From Vanilla planifolia (Eukaryota; Streptophyta; Magnoliopsida; Asparagales; Orchidaceae), in assembly GCA_023846275.1 (NCBI GenBank), contig JAIUJO010000185.1, forward strand, positions 626,229-690,228: a DNA stretch of 64,000 nucleotides, in the 5' to 3' direction. This document shows, one piece after another, positions 33,812 to 44,359 of the stretch. The notes below the pieces were generated by a model. It was not told the origin of the DNA. It was given only the letters and a program-made list of their open reading frames with translations, and ran no database searches. Made by a program: the position numbers and the translations under genes. Position 1 is the stretch's first letter. Each line of letters starts with the position of its first letter.

Positions 33812-33836
33812 AATAAGTATCAAAGAGGGTTCTCTA
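33812..33836 (+). promoter_or_regulatory. Possible decayed primer-binding site of copia-1
   Basis: The bases aagtatcaaagagggttctc resemble the TGGTATCAGAGC-GGTTCTC context that follows the 5' LTR of many plant copia elements, with the GG of TGGTATC lost. It is well placed before gag, but about 0.65 kb beyond where LTR similarity ends. Either the 3' LTR is truncated or extra DNA lies between. Confidence 0.45.
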
Positions 33837-34139
33837 TAAGAAAAAGTGGGTCAAATCATTTGGGTGAACCATCATGCATGTTTTAATTATCTATTATGTT
33901 TACTTAATTGTTAATTTTATTATAAAATAATTTCAATTTCTATCTTATAATTTTTTATTACTTTTTAAGATATGTGTCTATTAAATTATTTCTTAAATTA
34001 AGTTTTTAATATCTTATCACACATGACTAATAGTCTGTAACAATAGATGAAGGTCTTCTTCAATCATTTTATCATTATTTAAAGATAAATTTTATTAATA
34101 TTTGAATGATAGACTTAGAGTTTCTATACAATCAATTGA

Positions 34140-35530
34140 CTTAAGATATTAAAAAGTGCTCAAAGAATTATATCATTCACTTAGAGATACATGTACAAAA
34201 GAAATCAAGTTATTTAGTGCACTTTGTAGTGATCAAAGGAGAATTATATAATTAAATGTCGTAACACTCAACTACCTTCATCATGACATATCCCCAAGTG
34301 AATTTAATCAAGTTAGGAATTTTTATATCACACATAAAGTTTGGAAAAAGTTAGAAGTAACTTGTGAAGGTATTTTTTAAGTTAAAAAAATAAAGATAAA
34401 TCTTCTTACACATGATTCTGAGCTCTTTAGAATAAATTTGAGTTAAACTACAAATAAGATGTTTATGTGATTTACTAATATTACTACTAGATTAGAAAAA
34501 CTTAAAAAAGTACTTCCTAATATACATCTTTTAAGAAAAGTAGCAAAGATTCTATCCAATGAATATGATCCTCTTATCACAACAACAAAGGTAGCCAAAG
34601 ACATAACAAGCTCATATTGGATGAGTTACTCGAAGAATTATTAGCAATAGAGATTTAGATGAATAGGATAGTTAAAAAAGAGGCCTCGATAAGCAAGCAA
34701 AGCATGGAGTAAGGTACGAGGAATCATTATCTTTTAATGCTAACAAAGATAACGATATCTATCTTTTCTATGGACTTGGAGAAAAAGGTAAATTTTCAAC
34801 TTAAGGGTTTACATATAAATTTAACAAAACGTTTTACACAAAAAAAAGAGAAGGAAGGTGATTAAGACACCAAGATGCTAAGATTGTGGTCAAATCAGCT
34901 ATATTATAAAAAATTATCCACAGCTCAAATACACCAAAAAAAGAAAGAGAAAAAGAAGAGAATGAAAAAGAAGAAAGATTTTTTGAGCTACTTGGTTGCT
35001 TGAGAAGAATTAGACTCCACAACTTCAGGTAATGAGGAGGAAGAAATGACATGCTTCATAGTAAATGATGATGAATCAAGACATTGAGTATAGAATAAAA
35101 GATTAAGATAAGCTCTTGGCCTTGTGAAGTTTTTGAAAATAATTACATAGAAGTTATTAGTGTTTTAACTTCTTTAATATTTATACATAAAAAATTAAAA
35201 AATATTTTATAAAGAAAAAATAATTATTTTTTATTATTTTATGATGAGATTGCAAAAAAAGTTATGTGATGAAAATGATTCAATGACGATTAAGAAAACT
35301 TCTTCAAAAAAAGAAATTATGAGTTTGAAAATAAAAATTTATTTTATTCAACACGTAAAATTTTCTAATGTTTCACGTGATGTTTATTTTTCTAAACATA
35401 AATATATGTTTTTAATATGCCATATATTTCAAATATTACATACTTTTGTAGTTGTAGAAAAGGAGATGCTTTTCATGATTGTCAAATTAGGAATTTTTGG
35501 TGCAAAAACTTGTTTTAAATGACTATGCCA
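34140..35530 (+). pseudogene. Copia-1 gag remnant
   Basis: Gag forms the particle and binds RNA. From 34,333 the frame reads HKVWKKLEVTCEGIF and VKKIKINLLTHDSELF, then FTNITTRLEKL and YDPLITTTKVAKDI, matching the UBN2/UBN2_2 gag pattern (W--L---EGT--VK---I--L---YE-F, then F--I---L--LG, then W---V-AI-EAKD). At about 34,867 the frame CGQISYIIKNYP follows a Cys and a stop: a CCHC knuckle with His and last Cys changed to Tyr. A second knuckle-like run, CRKGDAFHDCQIRNF, lies near 35,455. The open frame 35,241-35,522 is not the ancestral gag frame throughout. Confidence 0.75.
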
Positions 35531-35754
35531 AGCTTGTTTGGGTTCCTAAGGTTAGAGATTATAGAATTTAAAATAAGTTGTCTTCATAATTGTTCTATAG
35601 AGATATATTATTTTGAGACATTCACATGGTTGAAGTAATATACTTTGGAATAATGCATAGAAATAAGGAAAATAAAAGTTACATTTTATGAATATGTAAT
35701 AAAAATTTTATAATTTATGTAACTATATATAAAGAAAAAAAATCAAAAACTAGT

Positions 35755-36010
35755 TTTTGAGAGTTGGACAATAGATGCACAAGACATGACTAAAGAGATA
35801 CCCAAATTTATCTCAATAAGACATTGTCTAAATAGATAGGTAACACTTGAAGACAACTCTAAGAAGAAGATAATCAGAATTGGTCACATAGGATATTCTA
35901 CATCAAAGAAAACAAGCAAGCTAGATGTAGCTAGAGTTCTTCTTAAGCCTAAAAAAACTAGTTAAAAATGGTATGAATCGTTCACAAAAGGAAGGAAACT
36001 TAAATTTTTC
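35755..36010 (+). pseudogene. Copia-1 protease and pre-integrase remnant
   Basis: At 35,762 the frame reads SWTIDAQDMTKEI, aligning with W-LDSGCS-HMTG of copia protease. The active-site Asp is still present, but the following residues (SGCSRH) are shortened to AQ. A little downstream, the short IGHIGYS-like run near 35,880 is compatible with the glycine-rich V-GIG-G strand. No intact frame remains. Confidence 0.6.
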
Positions 36011-36029
36011 TTTTAAACCTAAAAATGAG

Positions 36030-36640
36030 TTAATTATTAGTAGACCTTTAGGGATAGTTTAGTTAGACTTTTTTAGACCTACATTGCCCTAGAGTTTAGG
36101 CCAAAGAAATAGAATAGTGATTATTAATGATTCTTCTGGGTATAATTATATTGTATTTCTTAAGCGAAAGAGTGACACATTTGAAATCTTTATTAATTTG
36201 ATAAAAAAGATAAAAGAGAAAAGCTATCTTAAATTAAGTTGTATTCAATGTGATAATAGTAATGAGTTTAAAAATGAGGGCAACCAATTACATGTCCTAA
36301 TTCACACCAACAAAATGACATGATAAAAAGGAAAAATAAGACCTTAACAGAGATGGATAGATCTATGCTAATTGAATACAACCTACCAAAATATGTTTGG
36401 GCCATGGAAATTAACAAAACTTGTTATATAATAAACAGAACTAATTTAAGACCAATATTTAAGAAAATATACTTAAGTTATTTAAAAAAAGAAATTAAAT
36501 GTTAGCTACTTTCAAGTTTTTGGATATAAATGCATAATTCTTAATAATGAAAGAATCAACTTGTTTGATGGAAAGGTATGACTAGAAAGTTTCATAGGAT
36601 ACTCTTCTTTTAGGAAAACTTATAAAGTTTTCAACATGGA
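36030..36640 (+). pseudogene. Copia-1 integrase remnant (catalytic Glu changed to Lys)
   Basis: Integrase (DDE superfamily) inserts the DNA copy. The frame reads PLGIV, stop, LDFFRP (about 36,045), then IINDSSGYNYIVFLKRKSDT (36,120), IQCDNSNEF (36,240), KRKNKTL (36,326) and YVWAMEINKTCYIINRTNLRP (split across 36,395-36,460). These match the copia integrase blocks H-DL-GP, V-VDD-SRY-WV-FL--KS, IRSDNG-EF, ERKNRTL and FWA-A---A-Y--NR. The first two catalytic Asp survive, but the Glu of ERKNRTL is AAA (Lys) at 36,326-36,328. The C-terminal ILNN/KFD/GYS region follows in broken frames to about 36,640. Confidence 0.85.
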
Positions 36641-36829
36641 TGCTCAAAATCAAAGCTTCACATTAAATAAAATCAATTATAGGGGAAGCTAATCAAGAAG
36701 TTAGAACTAGAGCCTTTATGAGAGAAATTAATCATAATGTATTTTTATCTTTCACAAAACTGTTATCTAGAGAAGAAGCCCATAATGTTAATAGTTAGGT
36801 TTATGTAGTAAAAGAAGAGTGAAATTAAT

Positions 36830-37680
36830 TTGAGAGAAACCAAGTGTGGGAACTAGTTCTTAGGGTTAGTGATAAACAAGTGATTGGAACCAAATTGATA
36901 TTTAAAAATATATTAGATAAAAATGAAGTGATCGTTGGAAACAGAGGTAGACTTATTGCTAAAGGTTATAGAAAAGTTGAAGGTATATATTTTTAGGAGT
37001 CATTTACATTAGTAATAAGATTAGTGGTCATTAAACTTTTCTTAGCATAATCATGTAATAAGATTTTTAGATAATTTGAAATGTATTGAAAATATCAATT
37101 TTAAAACAAGCTAATAAAAGAAGATAGGTGTGTTGAATAAACCCAAAGTTTTAAGATCCATGCATATGATGATTATGTATATAAGTTTAAGAGGCATTTT
37201 ATGGAATTAACTAAGCTCCTCATTCAAGATATCATATATTAAGTGATTATCTAGTAGATAGTGATTTTAGGAAAGAAAAAATAGATAACACATTGTTATT
37301 AAAATCTTTAAATAATCATCTCTTGCTTGTACAAGTTTATGTTGACGATAAAACTTTTGGAACCATAAATGAAAATATGATTAAGATGCTTAGTGATTTA
37401 GTCACATGGGAGTTTGAGATAAGTATAATGGGTGAGATAAATTTCTTCTTTAGATTACAAGTTATGCAACTAAAAGATGAGATTTGTATTTTATAAACTA
37501 AGTATTTAAATTATTTATTCAAGAAGTTTGGATATGAAAATATGAAACATAAGAAGATTCTAATGAATCAATTAGTGTATTTAGAATTATATAAAATTGA
37601 GAAACACATTGACAAAAAATTTTAAGAAGAACTTGTTAGATCTTTACTATATTTTATGATTAGTATATTGAACATCTTAT
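36830..37680 (+). pseudogene. Copia-1 reverse transcriptase remnant (YVDD intact)
   Basis: RVT_2-type reverse transcriptase. NQVWELVLRV, VIGTKLIFKN, RGRLIAKGYRKVEGIYF (36,838-37,000) match W-LV, VIGTKWVF-NK and ARLVA-GY-Q-EGIDY. The open stretch 37,293-37,493 contains LLLVQVYVDDKTFGTIN and EFEISIMGEINFFFRLQ, the hallmark YVDD box (37,338-37,349, intact) and MGE---FLGLQ motif. TKYLNYLFKKFGYENMK follows in the same frame after a TAA. The middle of the domain, including the K-R-FLG and ALYGLKQAPR blocks, is largely unreadable near 37,030-37,290. Confidence 0.88.
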
Positions 37681-37689
37681 TTAGTGTTA

Positions 37690-38245
37690 GCTTATGTGCT
37701 AGATTTCAATAAAAGCCTAAGTAAATCCATCTAAAGGTGACTAAATTAATCTTCAAATATGTAGAAAGTATAATGAACATAGGTTTTAGGCATCCAAAAA
37801 ATATTCATTCAAAAGATCATATAAGTTTTATAGATTTAGACTTTGCAAGCTCAAAGCTAGATAAGATAGAACCTTAGGTGCATGTTAATTACTAGGAAAT
37901 ATTTTGATTTCCTAGTCAAGAAAGAAGAAAAAATTGCATAGCCATATTGACTACAGAAGTTGAGTATGTAGTGACCAAAGGTTGTGTTGCTCAAGCATTA
38001 TGTTTGGCACAACAATTTGAAGATTTTGGTTTAGATCTCTTGCATATTCCCATTAGAATTGATAACACTAATTCCTTGGCCTTATAAACGAACTAAGTTC
38101 CTCATTTTAAAAGCAAGCACATAGTAGAAGATGCAACTTTATTAGTGATTAATTAGCTTAAAAAACTTAATAAAGTTCACATATGTTCCTACCAAAAATG
38201 AATTGGCTGACAAATTTAAAAAATTCCATCCAGCTAATCAATTTC
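37690..38245 (+). pseudogene. Copia-1 RNase H remnant
   Basis: Degrades the RNA strand during reverse transcription in an active element. Motifs in order: DLDFASSKLDKIEP (about 37,838; family D-D-AG---D-KSTSG), TTEVEYVVTKGCVAQALCLA (37,951; family ST-EAEY-A---C-Q--W), LLHIPIRIDNTNSLAL (about 38,037; family I---CDN-SAI-L) and FKSKHIVEDATLL (38,107; family H-R-KHI----H). The AG of DADWAG is changed to AS and several stops interrupt the frame. Confidence 0.85.
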
Positions 38246-38311
38246 AAATCATATGACAACAATTAGGTATAACAAAAAATTTTATAAATTATACCTCCTT
38301 TTTAATAATAA

Positions 38312-38372
38312 TTAAAATGGGAGAATTATCAAGATTAAAATAAGTGAGAAGGAACATGTAGTAAGGGAGAGA
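38312..38372 (+). other. Candidate polypurine tract of copia-1
   Basis: Two purine-rich stretches lie between RNase H and the 3' LTR: aaaatgggagaa (38,315-38,326) and gtaagggagagaatga (about 38,361-38,376). Copia plus-strand primers typically have an AAGGGGGAGA-like core. Either could be the original; decay prevents choosing. Confidence 0.45.
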
Positions 38373-38499
38373 ATGAATTAAGTGGGAGAAAAACCTTTTC
38401 ATTTTTATTACCACATCGCCAACCAAGTCCAACTTGGCCAGGTAGCATAGAGTTAAGAAACTAGTTCAAAATAAGCTAACAAATTAATCAAGGTGCATG

Positions 38500-39205
38500 C
38501 TAATCTAGATTGGGCCAAGAAATTATTTATACACCCATTAACCTTATTATAATGAGGAAATTACTTTTTCTTTCAACAATATGGGACTAACTTTCATCTA
38601 GCAATTTAGTGCTAAAAATGTGCTCTATTTCTCACCATTCAATCTTTGATTGGACAATAAATGTTTCAACCACTACGAGTACTTGATCCTAGATTGGATT
38701 TAGATAAGCAAGATCATGTTGGACTTCATTGAAATTTTTTTATTATTTTTACCATTTGAAATAATTTATCCTTGAATTGGGTAACTCACCTTTCTCTATG
38801 TTTGAATCATATGAATGACATCTTCCTCATTTTTTCAATGGTGAATCAAACCATTCAGAGCTTATCCTATTAGATCAGTTGGCCAAGATCTAATCCACTT
38901 TTATTTAATCATGCAGAACTCATCTACCTTTAAAGTGTTTCATATGATAGTTTAGAGCCTCTTAGATTGGAGCCAATGGCACTAGTAAATCCCACATAAT
39001 GACTAATTCCCTAAACATTAATTGAGCATTGCATTAGTCATCTCTAAAACATATTTTAAGCTATTTGAAACTAGTGTTTGAGACAACATTTTTCTTGACT
39101 TTTTAATTGGTATGATCAAATTTTTTTTTTATAAATCTATCCTTTATTCATGAATTGTCTAATAAATATGAACTAATCTTTGAGATCTTAACAAAACATT
39201 ACACA
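38500..39205 (+). repeat. Copia-1 3' LTR (left limit uncertain)
   Basis: Diverged direct repeat of 32,575-33,145. Shared landmarks are given under the 5' LTR; here the aatatgggac motif is at about 38,579 and the closing gagatcttaaca at about 39,181. This copy has about 140 bases more than the 5' copy between the CATTTGAAATAAT motif and gactaattcc (38,780-39,010). Confidence 0.75.
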
Positions 39206-40950
39206 TTATTTCTACTAGAAAATTCATTAATAATACTTAAGGTTTTTATCATTAAAAAATATCATATCTAGTGGTAAAAAACACAATACATTAACCATCA
39301 AATACTCCTTGAAATGATCATCAAACTAACGACTATCACTTTATAGTGACACTATCCCCATCCAACAATATTTTTGGACCATTCCATCTCTTTATGGAAT
39401 CATTTGGTCTCAACTTATATTAGTATATCTCATCTTTCTTAATGGCTCCTCCATAATTATTTAATTTTTGTCCCTCTTTCTAACCTTAACAATAATTTTA
39501 TCTTACACTCCTACCTCTAGTATTTTATTGATATCTTTCCTCTTAATATTCTCCACTTATAGTACATTAAATATTTTGTTAGATAACCCTTGGAGTAAAA
39601 ACCTTATAAAGATTTGTGTTTCTTAAACATACTATTGCAAATGACATCCAAAAATCTTTTGACCAATTTCTTAAAAAACTACTCCAAGAACTACTTATTG
39701 AAGTAAAAACTTCATATGTTTCTAATTTGGTACTTTTATTATTTTTCTTTAAAAATTACCTTAGAATTAAATTAATTTTATTTTTAATATTTTTTGGTAT
39801 TTCTTTTTATGATATATCCTCTTCCAATTCATGTAAAATTATTATTTCAGGTTATCTTTCATTTTTTCCATTGATCTTTGACTTCCCCTCCATATTGTTA
39901 GTTCTTTCAAATGATAGTCTTTATGATCTTGTGCAAAAATATCTTTATGGAAATTAATTTCATGACATTCAAAATAATTTTTGAAATTTACTTACATTAT
40001 TTCAAAAAACATTAAAAAAATATTAAAGGCTTTTGGCTATTTTGTAAACATTGCACCATATAAGAATTTAATCATTAAAATTTAAAAAATGTTGGGATGA
40101 CTCCAAAGCAACTCTTCATTTACTTTCCAAGTAGCTACTTGTTATTATAACTTGTGCACAAGATGCACTTTTCTCTAATTTTGTTGATTTCTCTTGTTAA
40201 GAATGCCATTGTTATTTGCTTATGAAATAATTTAGGATGCACCACCAAGTTGCTTCGAACATATTTTCATATAAAAGTACCATTAGCAACAAGTTTTATT
40301 AGGATTGAAAGAAAAAATACATGATGTACTACAATAATGATAATGACAACTATCTTGTAAGTAATAGAACAATTTATTTCAATAATCTATGAAAGCACAA
40401 ATTTCTTTTCATAGTTACTCTATTTTTTCGAACATCATAATGCATTTCATAGGTTTTGTTTTTGAATGTACATGGTCCTCTTCCTAAAATCCCACTTTCT
40501 TAATTTAACTATCATGCTTTTTGCTGTATTCCCTTTGAATTCATGTTTTGATTATTTAGATCTTCTTAATAGAATATAAAATCATTTATATATATATATC
40601 AATTTAGGCATTTTAAGGTTGTTCATGCCAATATAACAATAATTAATGCATTGCATTATATAATATTCTGGTATCATCTCTATGCTAGAGTAATAATTAT
40701 TGTTGTAAGAAAATTAATTAAAAATGAAATAATTATTATAGTTATTATAAAAATATAATTTTCATATTCCTAATATATTCTTAAGTGTTTTAAATATTCC
40801 CTTTCATTGACTTTTATTTTGCGCCTAGAATGTTATGTTAGACATTAGTTGAGTATCATATTGATCAAAAAACCTTTTCCAAAAGTATGTTAAAAGTTTG
40901 GAATCCATATGTAATCCAATAGTGTTTTCCATACCCTATAAGCCATACTA
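39206..40950. other. AT-rich spacer, nothing recognised
   Basis: The longest open frame (39,616-39,957, 113 codons) is rich in Leu, Ile, Phe and Ser, has no recognisable motif and lies in T-rich DNA. I do not regard it as a gene. Confidence 0.5.
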
Positions 40951-41692
40951 TTAATCAACATATATTTGACTTATTGATTCATCAAAAATGTTACCTTAAT
41001 AAGAAAAGTTGAATTTTTTGGGGTTGAGAATCTCTTTTTTAAACTTGGAAATATTTAGGATTAATCCTCCTAACATCATCATTTTTGTTTAGGACAACTT
41101 TTTTCTGTCAATATGACACAATGGTCAATAGTAAAGTTCTTCCAATTTGTTATGCATATAAAATATATCTCTTAATTATCCATCTAAAGATTTAATTAAG
41201 CTTCATCTATGTCATACATTAAAAACGTTTTGACTCCATACGAATTGGTATCAACTTTTACTTTTTTCTTGGTGATATAGGATCTCCAAACCACAATGCC
41301 TAAATAATTCAAGCTATTCAATTTATGTTATTTTTTGAATAGATTTGTCATCAAACTAATATAAATAAGAACTTGTATGTACTTTGGAATTACAAGAAGA
41401 CCAAATATAAAACCTTTGGAATTTTGGGATGTAAGTGTTACATGAATAAGTAAGATAAGAATTAGAGATTAGAAACCAAGTTAATGGATGCTATCTTTTT
41501 ATGATATCTTACATATAAATAGACCTGTAAACAATTTAACAAGAGAAGCTTAGTTGTAAAGGAATCTACTCAAGTGATGTTTGATGGAATTATAATTCAA
41601 AACAAAGTGGTAGATTTGGAACACATGGAAGATTTTGGAAAATGAATAGGCAAAAAGAGAAATAAGGATATAATAACATCATTATCAACATA
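40950..41692 (+). repeat. Copia-2 tandem duplicate, copy 1 (integrase C-terminal region)
   Basis: Related to 41,693-42,410 at an offset of about 740-755 bases: shared landmarks are a catatat(t/g)tgact run (about 40,962 and 41,691), agtttaggacaac (about 41,088 and 41,837), ggatct(c/g)caa(a/t)cc (41,280 and 42,038), ttactttggaa-like and a GGAAGATTTTG-like end. The translation shows NRFVIKLI, RRPNIKPL and LGCKCYMNK (41,340-41,450) and FNKRS with VKESTQVMFD (41,535-41,585), equivalent to NR--IRP, RKPNI, FGCKCYILN and FNKRT--V-ES--V-FDE of copia integrase. Confidence 0.75.
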
Positions 41693-42410
41693 TATGTGAC
41701 TTTTTGTTTTGCCAAAAATGTGGTCATAATAGGCAAAATATGTATTATTTTTGTAAATAATGTCATTCTCATTTACTTTGAATCAACCCCTCTACCTACA
41801 AATATTTTTGTTTTAATCTTACACATTATCATGCTAGTTTAGGACAACAATGTTTTGCTATCTCTATGTAACTATTACCAATCTAATAATATTCCTTTTA
41901 TTTGTTATAGATACAACTTTTATCTCTCAATTGTGTATCTAAATACTTAGTTGTGCTTCTTCATTGTCATGAATCAAACGATGCTGCACTCCTCTTAAAC
42001 CATTGATAGCATCTATTACTTTTCTTTTGATGGTGCAGGATCTGCAATCCATAATGTCTTAATAATTCAAGACATTCAATTTATCACAATGTCTTAATAG
42101 ATTTATTATCAAACCAATTATGAATAAGATACTATATTACTTTGGAACAACAAGAAGCCTAAAAATTAAAACTTAGGCTTTCTTTGATGGAATTGTTACA
42201 TCAAAAGGTAGGATAGAAATTTGAGATTAAAAAAGCAAGTTAATGGAGCCAATCTATTTACAAAGCTCTTCAAATAGATAGACCTATCAAAATTTTAACA
42301 AGGAAACCTTAGTTTTAATAGAATTATTGAATTTGCATTTGATGAAATTATATATTAAAAATTGGAAGATTTGGAAGACATGGAAGATTTTGAAAAAAAT
42401 TGGAATACCA
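41693..42410 (+). repeat. Copia-2 tandem duplicate, copy 2 (integrase C-terminal region)
   Basis: Second copy. NRFIIKPIMNKILYYFGTT (about 42,098-42,155) matches the NR--IRP---KTPYELW block better than copy 1, while the FGCKCYI region (about 42,185) and the V-ES--V-FDE end (about 42,330) are more degraded. The copy runs directly into the first RT fragment, skipping the normal RT N-terminus. Confidence 0.72.
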
Positions 42411-42432
42411 AAAAATATTATGGTATGACAAA

Positions 42433-42740
42433 CTTAGTAAATTTCTTCTTAAATAATATTTAAGAAAGGGAATTTATATAAGACTTTGTTAAAAAGGAAC
42501 TGCATTGATGAACGTCTTACATTTCAAGATTATGTAGATGATATCATATTTGGATCAACCAACCTCAATTTATGTGAATGAATGAGTAAGCTTATTTGTG
42601 TAGGATTTGAGATTCGCATAATGGGTGAGTTTTCCTATTTTGTTGGATTGCAAGCTAAGAAAGGTGAGAAAGGAATCCTTGTATTTTCATAAAGGTTATA
42701 AATGATAAGTTAAAATTTCAAAAACAAGGATATGGTTACA
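42433..42740 (+). pseudogene. Copia-2 reverse transcriptase fragment 1 (YVDD intact)
   Basis: Opens with WYDKLSKFLLK (42,434), then after a frameshift reads FQDYVDDIIFGSTNLNLCE from about 42,522 and FEIRIMGEFSYFVGLQAKK to about 42,662. This matches W---L--FL, YVDDIIFGST, FEMSMMGEL-FFLGLQ of RVT_2. The YVDD codons are at 42,531-42,542. Confidence 0.85.
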
Positions 42741-43199
42741 TCAAAGTAGTTAGTACACAATAAAAATCATCTTAGTGATTTAATTTGAAGCAACTTGTCA
42801 TTTTGAGTACAAACCCATGCCTCTATTTAAAAAGAAATTATGTATGTTGCATCAACTTAACAACTTATTCTTCAAAGTACAAAAGAAGGCTCGAGGAATG
42901 AATTTTATTTTGTGGGCTGCTAGATTATTTTAACTTTCTTGTTAGAATGAATGCTTTGGAATTATTATATGTCACCATAATATAGTCATAAAAAATAAAA
43001 GCAAAATTATCATTTGGTTATTATTTAAAATATGGAAAGTCTAGTAGGAAAGGGTTATAATCAATTGAAAAGGTTAAACTTACTTGGAACACTGAACTAA
43101 TCATAAGGTTTAAGGCAATATGGTCATGTATTAGGTTTTTCTTGTTACAACCTGTTTGAACTATACCAAAAGAATGTTAAGAGCGCATTCATAAATGTT

Positions 43200-43695
43200 T
43201 TGTTTTAGGAGGAAGTGTTTGTAGAATAATTGGATTTCTTTCAATATTGTCCACATCAAAATCATCTACATAAGCTAATTAAACACTTCTATGATTTGCG
43301 ATAAGAACAAAGATCCTGGTATGACAAACTTAACAGATTTCTACTCAAACATTATTTCAAGATGGAAATGTAGATTGAACTTTGTTCATCAAGAACTGCA
43401 CTAATGAACTTTTTCTAATCCGTGGTTTTGCAGACAATATCTTTTTTGAATCAACCAACTTGTCTTTATGTGAATGATTTAGTAAGCTTATGGGTGTATG
43501 ATTTGAGATTAATAATGGCTTATGTTTGTTATTTTCTCGGATTGAAAGTTAAACAATATGAGAAAGGTACTCTTGCCACTTAAATAAAGTATTTAAATGA
43601 GATGTTATAAATGCTTGACCTTGAGAGCCTCAAACCAATTTCTACTTTCAAGATTCTCCATAAAGTATTAAACAAAGAAATGAAAGGAAAAAAAT
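43200..43695 (+). pseudogene. Copia-2 reverse transcriptase fragment 2 (YVDD changed to FADN)
   Basis: Begins upstream of fragment 1's start: EEVFVE, stop, LDFFQYCPHQNHLHKLIKHF (43,210) matches EEVYVKQP-GF-----P-HVYKL-KALYGLKQAPR, then WYDKLNRFLLKHYFKME (43,317). The active-site box reads FADNIFFEST at 43,427-43,456, with the second Asp codon now AAT (43,436-43,438). YFLGLKVKQYEKGTLAT and IKYLNEML follow (43,530-43,600). It overlaps fragment 1 in domain coverage and is a separate copy of the same part of pol. Confidence 0.85.
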
Positions 43696-43699
43696 AGAT

Positions 43700-44345
43700 T
43701 TCAAGTTATACCAAGGAATGATATGTTCTTTACTTAACTACAAGAAGACCTAAGAAAGTTTTTAGTGTTGGACTTTTTTAATCAGTTTTAGTAAAGCTCC
43801 AAGGACTTTGATTTAGAATCTATAAAAAGAATCTTTTGGTACTTGCTTGGCACAAAGGTTAGTGTTTTTGTACCACGAATTTTGTTTGTCATTACCTCAT
43901 ATGATAAACCTACAAAGATTATAGGTTCAAGAGTAAATAAGAAAAGTGTTGTAGGTATTTAATCATTTTTTTACACACATTAAACTCATGATCCATTAAA
44001 AAAACATGGAATGATTGCATGCAACCAATGAAGCATAAGGAGGACTTTAAGAACTAATTTTGGGGTTAAAATGGAAACTAGAAGATATGGGATTACATTT
44101 GCAAAAAAAAATACTCATAAAATATGACAATATGTGTGCAATTTTCCTAACTGAAATCCTGATTTAGTACTTTGAGGACAAACAAGTTGATGTTAAGAAC
44201 CATTTCATCATGAACCATGTAAAATGAAATGTGGTTGACATTTAATTTCTTGCTAACAACATGCAACTAGTTGACATCTTAATGAGGTTGCTTAGGAAAG
44301 CTTTATTCAATAGCATTAGAAGACCTTTTAATGATGACAAAGGTA
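43700..44345 (+). pseudogene. Copia-2 RNase H remnant
   Basis: YQGMICSLLNY (43,713) matches YR-MIGSLLYLT. YDKPTKIIGSRVNKKSVVGI (43,900) matches YSDAD-AG---DRKSTSG with the aspartates lost. DNMCAIFLTEILI, then NHFIMNHVK and MQLVDILMRLLRKALFNSIR (44,127-44,325) match DN-SAI-L-KNPV, HHFIRDHV and QLADIFTK-L----F--LR. Stops are frequent. Confidence 0.8.
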
Positions 44346-44359
44346 TGTGACCTTAATGT

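Larger units (their letters stand above)
32575..39205 (+). mobile_element. Copia-1: Ty1/copia LTR retrotransposon, nearly full length, inactive
   Basis: All expected Ty1/copia parts appear in order on the + strand: 5' LTR, gag with a UBN2-type region and two knuckle remnants, protease, integrase, reverse transcriptase, RNase H, polypurine-like tract and 3' LTR. Integrase before RT is diagnostic of copia rather than gypsy. The two LTR segments are recognisably related but diverged with indels, so the insertion is old. Stops and frameshifts are spread through every domain. The 5' LTR right edge is ambiguous: LTR similarity fades near 33,145-33,180, yet a primer-binding-site-like sequence is at 33,812. 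Confidence 0.88.
40950..44350 (+). mobile_element. Copia-2: Ty1/copia remnant with internal duplications
   Basis: A second copia element on the + strand, represented only by pol: a tandemly duplicated integrase C-terminal region (40.95-42.41 kb), a first reverse transcriptase fragment (42.43-42.73 kb), a second, longer reverse transcriptase fragment (43.2-43.69 kb) and RNase H (43.7-44.34 kb). Neither gag, protease nor LTRs could be recognised. The repeated order (integrase, integrase, RT, RT, RNase H) cannot derive from a simple insertion and needs at least two duplications or a merger of two related copies. Confidence 0.8.

Noticed and set aside
34834..35052. - strand open frame of 72 codons
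   Set aside because: Antisense to the copia-1 gag knuckle region.
39616..39957. 113-codon hydrophobic open frame
   Set aside because: Phe/Leu/Ile/Ser-rich product of T-rich DNA without recognisable domain; chance open frame is the simpler explanation.
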